NCBI GenBank assembly: GCA_003506735.1
Contig: DNYS01000162.1
Location: 12,175-17,280 of the forward strand
DNA length: 5,106 bases
Direction: 5' to 3'
DNA from: Nitrospinota bacterium
GTDB lineage: Bacteria; UBA8248
Shown here: piece by piece, positions 1 through 5,106 of the stretch
Numbering within the stretch: position 1 is the stretch's first letter
Layout of the letters: each line of letters starts with the position of its first letter
Notes under the pieces: generated by a model
Databases searched by the model: none
Told to the model about the DNA's origin: nothing
What the model saw: the letters and a program-made list of their open reading frames with translations, nothing else
Made by a program: the position numbers and the translations under genes

Positions 1-58
1 TCCCATCCAACCCTTTTCGGCATCGAAGCGGAGCCGCTCCCGGGCGCGTTGAGGAACC
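1..58 (+). other. 5' leader of hyuA, possibly containing the end of an upstream gene
   Basis: This is the only sequence upstream of hyuA. The reading frame beginning at base 2 is open from the window edge and stops at a TGA at 50-52, which overlaps the hyuA Shine-Dalgarno. That arrangement would suit a tightly packed upstream gene, but 16 codons are too few to identify a protein and the frame could be open by chance in GC-rich DNA. I see no convincing -10/-35 promoter pair and no operator-like repeat here. Whether hyuA is the first gene of its operon cannot be decided from this window. Confidence 0.3.
51..55 (+). promoter_or_regulatory. Ribosome binding site of hyuA
   Basis: GAGGA lies just 5' of the ATG at 59, with 3 to 4 bases between the purine core and the start codon, which is a slightly short spacing. 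It supports the ATG at 59. The encoded N-terminus begins directly with the phosphate-binding loop expected at the start of this family, so no longer N-terminus is needed. Confidence 0.55.
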
Positions 59-2185
59 ATGTACAGCATCGGCATCGACATCGGCGGCACCTTCACGGAC
101 GCCGCCGTGGTGGAACGGGGGGGCAGCCGGGCGGTGCTCGCCAAGGCCCCCTCTACGCCCGGCGATTACCTCGAAGGGGTGATGGCCGCGCTCGAGGATG
201 CCGCCGCCCAGCTCGGGATCGGCCTCCGGGAGCTTCTCGGCGCGGCCGATTTGCTCGCCCACAGCACGACGGTCACCTCGAACGTCCTCTGGACGCGCTC
301 GGGTGCGCGCGTGGGGCTCATCGCCACGCGCGGGTTCGGCGACCAGATTCTCATCATGCGCGCCATCGGCCGGGTGGCGGGCCTCTCGCTCGCCGAGCGC
401 CGCCACTACCGCCGCACGGACAAGCCCCCGCCCCTCGTCCCCCGCAGCCGGATCGCCGAGGTGGCCGAGAGGGTGGATTCCGCCGGCGAGGCGATCGTAC
501 CGCTCGACGAGGCGGGCGCGCGCGAGGCCATCCGAATGCTCGTGGACGGACACGGGGCCGAGGCGCTGGCGGTGGGCCTTCTCTGGTCGTTCCGCAACCC
601 GGCGCACGAGGAGCGCCTTCGAGAGCTGGCCGCCGAGGAGGCGCCGGGCATTCCGGTAAGCCTGTCCTCGGAGATCTCCGGGCGGCTGGGCGAGTACGAG
701 CGGACGGCGACGGCGGTGCTGAACGCCTACGTGGGACGCGAGATGGCGGGCTACATCGGCCGCCTCACCGAGCGGCTGGCCTCGGCCGGGCTGGATCGCG
801 CGCCCCTCATCGTTCAATCGGACGGCGGCCTCACCCCGCCCGAGCGGGTCGTCCCGGTGCGCACGGTGGAGAGCGGCCCGGCGGCCGGGGTGGCCGGCGC
901 GGCGCGCCTCTCGGGCGAGCTCTCGAAGCCGAAACTCATCGCCACCGACGTGGGCGGCACGACCTTCAAGGTGGCCCTCGTCGAGGACGGGCGCTGGGAC
1001 CTCGCCGATGAGACCGTCATCAACCAGTACCATGTCTTCGTCCCCATGGTGGATGTGGTCTCCATCGGGGCCGGAGGCGGCTCGATCGCCTGGGAGGACG
1101 GGGGCCGGCTCCGCGTGGGACCCCGATCCGCCGGGGCGCGGCCCGGGCCCGCCTGCTACGGGGCGGGAGGGGAGGAGCCGACCGTCACCGACGCCGATCT
1201 CCTGCTGGGCGTTCTGAACCCCGAAAATTTTCTCGGCGGACGAATCGGCCTCGACCGGGAGGCCGCCCTTCGGGCCTTCGAGAAAAACGTCGCGCCCCGC
1301 TTTTTCGGGGGGGACGCCGCCGAGGCCGCCGCCGGGGTGCGCGCGATCATCGACGCCCAGATGGCCGACCTCATCCGCCGGACCACCCTGGAGCGGGGGA
1401 GCGACCCGCGTGAATTCGCCATCCTCGCCTACGGGGGCGCGGGCCCGGCCCACGCCTGCGCCTACGCCGCCGAGGCCGGCATCGGGGAGGTTATCGTCCC
1501 CTACCACGCCACCGTCCTGAGCGCGTTCGGGGCGGCGGCGGCGGGGGTCCGCTATACGCTGGAACGGTCCCTGACGGCCTTTCCGCCGGGTGGCGCGGAG
1601 ACGCTCGCCGAGGGCTTCGCCGATCTGGAGGCCGAGGGGGGCGCCATGCTCGAGCGGGCGGGGGTTGCCGCCGGGGATCGGCGCATCGAGCGCTGGTGCG
1701 CCATGCGCTGGCGGCGCCAGGTGCACAGCCTGCGCGTGCCCTTCCCGGAGGGGAAGATCGGGGCGGAAGCGCTGGAGCGGGTCTCGGCGGATTTTGGGGC
1801 CGAGTACGCCCTGCGCTACGGAGAGGGATCGGCCTACACCGAGGCCGGGATCGAGGTGACGCGGATATGGATCGACACCCGCGGGCCCTCCCTCCCCCCG
1901 CGCGATGTGCGCGCCCCGGAGAAAACCCTGTCCGCCGATCCCGAGGGCGCGCGGCGCGTCCATTGGGGGCCGGGGACCGGCTGGCGGGAGACGCCCATCT
2001 TCGGCGGCCCCGCCCTTCCGGCGGGGGCCGGAATCGAGGGGCCCGCGATCATCGAGTATCCCGGCACCACCATCGCCCTCCCGCCGGGGGCCGAGGCCCT
2101 CATCGACGAGGCCGGCCACACGCACATCCGGCTGGAGGTTGCCGCACCGCCCGCGGCCGCACCATCTACGGGAGAAGCGCCATGA
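59..2185 (+). CDS. hyuA: HyuA-type ATP-binding subunit of a hydantoinase/oxoprolinase/acetone carboxylase-family enzyme
   Basis: This 708-residue protein has the architecture of HyuA, the N-terminal half of 5-oxoprolinase and the acetone carboxylase beta subunit (AcxA). These are cytoplasmic ATP-binding subunits of the ASKHA (actin/Hsp70) fold that phosphorylate the substrate and, in carboxylases, bicarbonate. Visible landmarks are the phosphate-1 loop GIDIGGTFTD (residues 5-14), the family motif HSTTVTSNVL (68-77) followed by RGFGDQ (91-96), the SGPAAG segment (272-277), the phosphate-2 loop DVGGTTFKV (297-305), SIGAGGGSIA (335-344), the GPRSAGARPGPACYG stretch (354-368) with PTVTDAD (374-380), and AYGGAGPAHA (457-466). 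A smaller C-terminal domain ends in the GPAIIEYPGTT segment (661-671) and an Ala/Pro-rich tail. Length is normal for the family. The phosphate-2 loop has Lys304 where relatives usually have Asp. The stop overlaps the start of hyuB as ATGA, indicating translational coupling. The family is certain; the substrate (hydantoin, oxoproline-like lactam, or a ketone for carboxylation) is not. Confidence 0.93.
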   Translation: MYSIGIDIGGTFTDAAVVERGGSRAVLAKAPSTPGDYLEGVMAALEDAAAQLGIGLRELLGAADLLAHSTTVTSNVLWTRSGARVGLIATRGFGDQILIMRAIGRVAGLSLAERRHYRRTDKPPPLVPRSRIAEVAERVDSAGEAIVPLDEAGAREAIRMLVDGHGAEALAVGLLWSFRNPAHEERLRELAAEEAPGIPVSLSSEISGRLGEYERTATAVLNAYVGREMAGYIGRLTERLASAGLDRAPLIVQSDGGLTPPERVVPVRTVESGPAAGVAGAARLSGELSKPKLIATDVGGTTFKVALVEDGRWDLADETVINQYHVFVPMVDVVSIGAGGGSIAWEDGGRLRVGPRSAGARPGPACYGAGGEEPTVTDADLLLGVLNPENFLGGRIGLDREAALRAFEKNVAPRFFGGDAAEAAAGVRAIIDAQMADLIRRTTLERGSDPREFAILAYGGAGPAHACAYAAEAGIGEVIVPYHATVLSAFGAAAAGVRYTLERSLTAFPPGGAETLAEGFADLEAEGGAMLERAGVAAGDRRIERWCAMRWRRQVHSLRVPFPEGKIGAEALERVSADFGAEYALRYGEGSAYTEAGIEVTRIWIDTRGPSLPPRDVRAPEKTLSADPEGARRVHWGPGTGWRETPIFGGPALPAGAGIEGPAIIEYPGTTIALPPGAEALIDEAGHTHIRLEVAAPPAAAPSTGEAP
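2170..2174 (+). promoter_or_regulatory. Ribosome binding site of hyuB inside the 3' end of hyuA
   Basis: GGGAG lies 7 bases before the ATG at 2182, inside the last codons of hyuA. It decides the hyuB start. The same frame is open far upstream (back to about 1696), but that stretch lies inside hyuA and reads as Arg/Gly/Pro-rich shadow sequence, whereas family-like sequence begins at this ATG. Confidence 0.7.
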
Positions 2186-4335
2186 ACCCCGTCCAGTTCG
2201 AGGTCATCTGGCACCGCATCCTCCAGGTCGCCGAGGAGATGGGCATCCACTACCTGCGCTGCTCGGGCAGCCAGACGGTGGTGACCGGAAACGACGGGGC
2301 GACGGCGGTCATGCTCCCGGACGGGGGGCTGGTGGCCATCGGTCCCTACATCGCGACCCAGTCCAACGTCCTTCCGCTCATCGTCGAGAGCACCCGGCGC
2401 ACCTGCCCCGATAATCCGGGAATCGGCGAGGGCGACATTTTCATCTGCAACGACCCCTACAGCGGAGCCATCCACCACGCTGACGTGGCCGTCGTCGCGC
2501 CGATTTTCATCGAGGGAGAACTCACCGCCTGGCTCGGGGTGAGCGGCCACCAGCTCGACATCGGCGGGATGGAGGCGGGCGGTTTCGCCATCAATGCCGT
2601 GGACACCCACCAGGAGGGCCTGCGAATTCCGCCGGTCAAGATTGTCGAGGGCGGCCGGCTCCGGGAGGACATCTTCGCCTGGGTGATGAACCAGGTCCGC
2701 GATCCGCTCGTGGGCCTGGACGTGAAGGCCCAGCTCGCCGCCATCCATGTCGGCGAGCGCGGGCTGCGCCAGATTTCGGAGCGTTACGGCGCCGGGGCAC
2801 TGCGCGAGGTCATGACGGGGAGCATCGACTACGCCGAGCGGCGCTTCCGCGAGCGCCTCCGCTCGCTTCCGGACGGGGAGTGGAAGGAGGTTCAGTTTAT
2901 CGATCACGACGGGCACACGCCCGCGATCTACCGGATCGAACTCAAGCTCACCAAGGCGGACGACCGGCTCATCTTCGACTTCACGGGCACGAGCCCGAAC
3001 GCGCGCGGCCTCATCAACAGCACTTACTCGGGGCTGATCGCAGGCGTATTGTGCGGCACCTACATCCTGCTCGCCTACGACCTTCCCTGGAACCGGGGGG
3101 TTCATAACTGCATCGAGGTCATCTCCGAGCCCGGCACGGTCAACAACTGCGCCTATCCGGCCCCCTGCTCGATGGCCACCATCTCGGCCGTCATCGTCAC
3201 CATCGACACCGTATTCGGATCGGCCGCGCGGATGCTCCTGGCGAGCGAGGATCTGCGCGATGAGGCGATGAGCATGTGGACGGGCTCCTCCATGGGGCCC
3301 ATCGTCTCGGGCACCTCCCAGCACGGCCACCCCTTCGTCTACACCGAGATGAGCCACTTCGCGGGCGGGGGCGGCGCCCGCGTGGACGCCGACGGGGTGG
3401 ACACGGGCGGCATCGTCTTCAACACGACGCCGAACGTCGCCAACATCGAGGAGATCGAGGCCGATTTCCCGCTGCTCTACCTTTTCCGGCGGCATCTGGA
3501 GGATTCGGGCGGCGCGGGCCGCTTCCGGGGCGGGCGCTCGGCCGAGCTGGCCTATGTGGCCTGGCGCGCGCCGGAGGGCTTTTTGGAGGGCAGCTTCGCC
3601 GGGACGGGAGGCGAGATGCCCAACGCGGTCGGCCTCTCGGGCGGGCTGCCGGGGGCCGCCATCCGCCTCATGATGGTCTCGGAGAGCGGGGTCCACGACG
3701 CGATTGAGCGCGGGGAGATGCCTCCCGCGCGCCTGGAGGACATTCCCGGGCACCGCGAGATGCTGCCCGTCAAGCACCCCCGCCGGGCCTTCGGGCGGAA
3801 CGAGGTCTGGTACCACAACTGGCAGGGAGCGGCGGGCTACGGAGATCCCATCGCCCGCGAGCCGGGGAAGGTGGCGGAGGATCTGCGCGAGGGGGTCATC
3901 TCGGCCGATACCGCGGGGGACATTTACGGCCTCCTCCTGGATCCATCGGGCGGGGTGGATGCCGGGGGCACCGCCCGGCGGCGGGAGGAGATTCGCCGCG
4001 CGCGCCTGGGCGGGGAGCCCTGTCCCACGGGCGGGGCCGAGCTTCCCGAAGGCGCGCGCCGAATCACCGACGATCTGTGGCTGTCGGGGAGCCGGGTGTT
4101 CTGCGGGCGCTGCGGAGAAACCACCGGCGGGCCCGAAGCGCCGCTCGCCCTGGCGAAGGAGATCGAGGGGCCGCTCACCGGGGCGGGGCCCGTACGCGGG
4201 GAGGCCTATTCGGCCCTCTATGGAACCGAGCGGTTTTTCCTCATCCGCCATGTATGTCCCGGCTGCGGGACCCAGCTCGAAGCGCGCGTGGTGATGACGG
4301 GCGCGCCCAGGCCGGGCTGGCGGCTGTCCGGCTAG
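2182..4335 (+). CDS. hyuB: HyuB-type catalytic subunit fused to a C-terminal acetone carboxylase gamma-like zinc module
   Basis: This 717-residue protein is the HyuB/5-oxoprolinase C-half/acetone carboxylase alpha-type partner of the preceding HyuA. Family landmarks are GDIFICNDPYSGAIHHADV (residues 84-102), SGHQLDIGG (121-129), EGLRIPPVKI (145-154), FDFTGTSP (265-272), INSTYSG (278-284), the SGGAGRFRGG stretch (442-451) and GYGDPIAREP (552-561). In acetone carboxylase the alpha subunit holds an active-site Mn. His98/His99/Asp101 and His123/Asp126 are the likely metal ligands here, by analogy only. The usual HyuB ending is the GYGDP segment plus a short helical stretch, and it is complete by about residue 605. 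About 110 further residues follow, carrying CGRC (641-644) and CPGC (692-695), a four-cysteine zinc-ribbon pattern like that of the separate AcxC gamma subunit. The start overlaps the hyuA stop by ATGA and the product is expected to form a complex with HyuA in the cytoplasm. Annotation as acetone carboxylase alpha or as N-methylhydantoinase B are both possible; substrate unknown. Confidence 0.92.
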   Translation: MNPVQFEVIWHRILQVAEEMGIHYLRCSGSQTVVTGNDGATAVMLPDGGLVAIGPYIATQSNVLPLIVESTRRTCPDNPGIGEGDIFICNDPYSGAIHHADVAVVAPIFIEGELTAWLGVSGHQLDIGGMEAGGFAINAVDTHQEGLRIPPVKIVEGGRLREDIFAWVMNQVRDPLVGLDVKAQLAAIHVGERGLRQISERYGAGALREVMTGSIDYAERRFRERLRSLPDGEWKEVQFIDHDGHTPAIYRIELKLTKADDRLIFDFTGTSPNARGLINSTYSGLIAGVLCGTYILLAYDLPWNRGVHNCIEVISEPGTVNNCAYPAPCSMATISAVIVTIDTVFGSAARMLLASEDLRDEAMSMWTGSSMGPIVSGTSQHGHPFVYTEMSHFAGGGGARVDADGVDTGGIVFNTTPNVANIEEIEADFPLLYLFRRHLEDSGGAGRFRGGRSAELAYVAWRAPEGFLEGSFAGTGGEMPNAVGLSGGLPGAAIRLMMVSESGVHDAIERGEMPPARLEDIPGHREMLPVKHPRRAFGRNEVWYHNWQGAAGYGDPIAREPGKVAEDLREGVISADTAGDIYGLLLDPSGGVDAGGTARRREEIRRARLGGEPCPTGGAELPEGARRITDDLWLSGSRVFCGRCGETTGGPEAPLALAKEIEGPLTGAGPVRGEAYSALYGTERFFLIRHVCPGCGTQLEARVVMTGAPRPGWRLSG

Positions 4336-4390
4336 CCCCTCCCCAAGAGGCCGGTAAAACGCTTCGCCCACCTTTCAAAAGGAGAAACCC
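4336..4390 (+). other. hyuB to Rid-family gene intergenic gap
   Basis: This 55-base spacer separates the hyuB stop from the next gene on the same strand. I see no good promoter and no terminator: the only stem near the hyuB stop, CCTC/GAGG at 4338-4350, has four pairs and no T-tract. Co-transcription with hyuAB is therefore the simplest reading. Confidence 0.5.
4380..4384 (+). promoter_or_regulatory. Strong ribosome binding site of the Rid-family gene
   Basis: AGGAG stands 6 bases before the ATG at 4391, the best Shine-Dalgarno in the window. Together with the family-typical N-terminus it fixes this start. The sequence CCTTTCAAAAGG (4371-4382) just overlaps it and could form a weak four-pair hairpin (CCTT/AAGG), probably too weak to regulate translation. 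Confidence 0.7.
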
Positions 4391-4813
4391 ATGGCCAAGC
4401 AGGTGGAATACGTGGATTGGCCGGACGCCCTGGACGTCTGGACCCCCTACACCCCCGCCGTTGCGGTGCGGGGCGGCAGGACCGTCTATTTCGCCGGGGT
4501 GACGGCGGCGGCCGTCTACCATCACCACCCCCACCGCCCCGAGGAGTTCGACGATCTGCCCGAGGACATGGAGAGCCAGACGCGGGCGGCGCTCGAGAAC
4601 TTGAGGAAAAGCCTGGAGTCGGTGGGCGCCACGTTCCGGGACGTCGTCTCGGTCGGCGTATTTCTCACCGACGCCTCCGATTCGGCCTCGGGCCGGGTCC
4701 GGCGGGAATTTTTCGGGGATCACCGCCCTGCTTCGACGACCGTCGAGGTCGTGCGCCTGGCGACCGACCCCAGATGCAAGATCGAGATCAACGCGGTGGC
4801 GGTAATCGATTGA
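4391..4813 (+). CDS. RidA/YjgF/YER057c/UK114-family protein lacking the catalytic arginine
   Basis: This 140-residue protein has the complete Rid fold pattern: an N-terminal TPY motif (Tyr20), beta strands with TVYFAGVT (31-38), the long helix QTRAALENLRKSLESVG (63-79), DVVSVGVFLTD (84-94), and the C-terminal HRPASTTVEVVRL (111-123) and KIEINAVAV (130-138). Family members are trimeric cytoplasmic proteins; archetypal RidA hydrolyses reactive 2-aminoacrylate and related enamines/imines. Compared with E. coli RidA, the Tyr17 and Glu120 equivalents are kept (Tyr20, Glu132), but Ser30 becomes Ala35, Arg105 becomes Ser115 and Cys107 becomes Thr117. Loss of the arginine places it with the non-archetypal Rid groups, for which 2-aminoacrylate deaminase activity is not expected. 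It lies 55 bases after hyuB on the same strand, so a role on an intermediate or product of the HyuAB reaction is a reasonable inference. The family assignment is firm; the reaction is unknown, so I give no gene symbol. Confidence 0.9.
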   Translation: MAKQVEYVDWPDALDVWTPYTPAVAVRGGRTVYFAGVTAAAVYHHHPHRPEEFDDLPEDMESQTRAALENLRKSLESVGATFRDVVSVGVFLTDASDSASGRVRREFFGDHRPASTTVEVVRLATDPRCKIEINAVAVID

Positions 4814-4853
4814 GGAAGCGAAAAAGATTTGAGGGAAACCGCGGGCCAGCCGC
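4814..4853. other. Convergent intergenic spacer
   Basis: These 40 bases separate two converging stop codons (TGA at 4811-4813 on the plus strand, TAG at 4856-4854 on the minus strand). It contains a purine-rich A-tract but no stem-loop followed by a T-run in either direction. The nearest candidate, GCGG/CCGC at about 4841-4853, has four base pairs. No intrinsic terminator is claimed. Confidence 0.45.
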
Positions 4854-5106
4854 CTATTCCTTCGCCTTCAGGCGCAGCCGGTATGCGCGGTGAAACTGCC
4901 GCTCGACGACGATATTTCGCCGCTCGGAGAGAAACCCTTTTTTTCTGACGAAAACCGTGTGCTCCCCGAACGGGAGCGAGTCCACATCCACCGCCGGTGA
5001 GGCCTTCCCGTAGTAGCGGCTGTCCACGAACACCTCCGCGCCCGGGGGATCGACCACAACGGTCAGCCGCCCGAAAGATTTTTTCGAGAGGCGGATGCGC
5101 ACATCC
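4854..5106 (-). CDS. PEGA-domain protein, C-terminal part (5' end beyond the window)
   Basis: The visible 82 or so residues form one PEGA domain, a small beta-sandwich repeat of about 65-70 residues common in surface proteins, some protein kinases and other multidomain proteins. Numbering from the GTG at 5102, the diagnostic features are LTVVVDPPGAEVFVDS (13-28), a YYGKASP turn (30-36), and a later LPFGEHTVFVRKKGF (43-57) matching the usual glycine, strand and KxGF ending. A basic tail closes the protein. The frame stays open through the window edge, with an Asp codon just upstream of the GTG. That GTG has no room for a visible Shine-Dalgarno, so I read this as the 3' end of a longer gene, perhaps with a signal peptide, kinase or further PEGA repeats upstream. 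It converges on the Rid-family gene, belongs to another transcription unit, and probably has nothing to do with the HyuAB pathway. PEGA domain confident; overall protein identity unknown. Confidence 0.8.
   Translation of the reverse strand, partial: DVRIRLSKKSFGRLTVVVDPPGAEVFVDSRYYGKASPAVDVDSLPFGEHTVFVRKKGFLSERRNIVVERQFHRAYRLRLKAKE

Noticed and set aside
49..1011. A 320-codon open frame from a TTG at 49, overlapping hyuA in another frame
   Set aside because: It is extremely Arg- and Gly-rich, shows no domain motifs and is a shadow of hyuA.
1295..1310. CCCCG/CGGGG inverted repeat with a CTTTTT loop, resembling a terminator stem
   Set aside because: It lies inside conserved hyuA coding sequence, the stem is only five pairs and no T-tract follows it.
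1696..2181. In-frame upstream extension of hyuB into hyuA
   Set aside because: The extension translates to Arg/Gly/Pro-rich sequence without homology features and lies inside hyuA's conserved C-terminal domain. The ATG at 2182 has its own Shine-Dalgarno and begins family-like sequence.
1834..4371. An 845-codon open frame on the minus strand across all of hyuB
   Set aside because: It is antisense to a well-supported family protein and its translation is low-complexity, rich in Arg, Ala, Gly, Asp and His, without recognisable motifs. GC-rich codon bias in hyuB removes stop codons from this antisense frame.
4241..4723. A 160-codon minus-strand open frame covering the hyuB end and the Rid gene
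   Set aside because: It is antisense to two supported genes, with no family motif and no good ribosome binding site; a compositional artefact.
4863..4874. Inverted repeat CGCCTTCAGGCG near the end of the PEGA gene
   Set aside because: It is within the last codons of the PEGA protein (RLRLKAKE), the stem is four to five pairs with a tiny loop and no T-run follows in either direction. Too weak to call a terminator.
1..5106. Search for CRISPR arrays, tRNA/rRNA genes, insertion sequence ends, tandem repeats or riboswitches
   Set aside because: No repeated spacers, no tRNA-like cloverleaf and no transposase or paired terminal repeats were seen. Nearly all of the window is coding, and the three gaps are 58, 55 and 40 bases.

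Overview
The window is high-GC bacterial chromosome. Its genes use strongly GC-biased third codon positions, and long spurious open frames appear on the opposite strand. Nothing suggests a phage, plasmid, insertion sequence or CRISPR array. The taxon cannot be fixed from the sequence. The codon bias, the HyuA/HyuB-type enzyme and the PEGA-domain protein together would fit a high-GC environmental Gram-negative lineage (deltaproteobacteria-like, Tectomicrobia, Rokubacteria and similar), but this is only an inference.

Layout: (1) 1-58 is a short leader with a Shine-Dalgarno; a possible tail of an upstream gene may end at 52. (2) 59-2185 (+) encodes a complete HyuA-type, ATP-binding subunit of the hydantoinase/oxoprolinase/acetone carboxylase superfamily. 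(3) 2182-4335 (+) overlaps it by ATGA and encodes the HyuB-type partner. It carries an extra C-terminal module of about 110 residues with two CxxC pairs, resembling the separate zinc-binding gamma subunit of acetone carboxylase. (4) 4391-4813 (+), after a 55-nt gap with a strong Shine-Dalgarno, encodes a RidA/YjgF-family protein that lacks the catalytic arginine. (5) 4854-5106 (-) is the C-terminal end of a convergent gene encoding a PEGA domain, cut off by the window edge.

The first three genes look like one transcription unit. HyuA would bind and hydrolyse ATP to activate substrate (and bicarbonate, if it is a carboxylase). HyuB would hold the metal site where the activated species react. 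The fused zinc module would take the place of AcxC. The gene order ATPase subunit, catalytic subunit, gamma module matches acxA-acxB-acxC with the last two fused. The Rid protein may act on a reactive imine/enamine or a related small intermediate of the same pathway. The substrate cannot be read from the sequence; a cyclic amide/hydantoin hydrolase and a ketone-type carboxylase both remain possible.

The most notable points are the HyuB-gamma fusion, an Asp-to-Lys change in the second phosphate-binding motif of HyuA, and the altered Rid active site.
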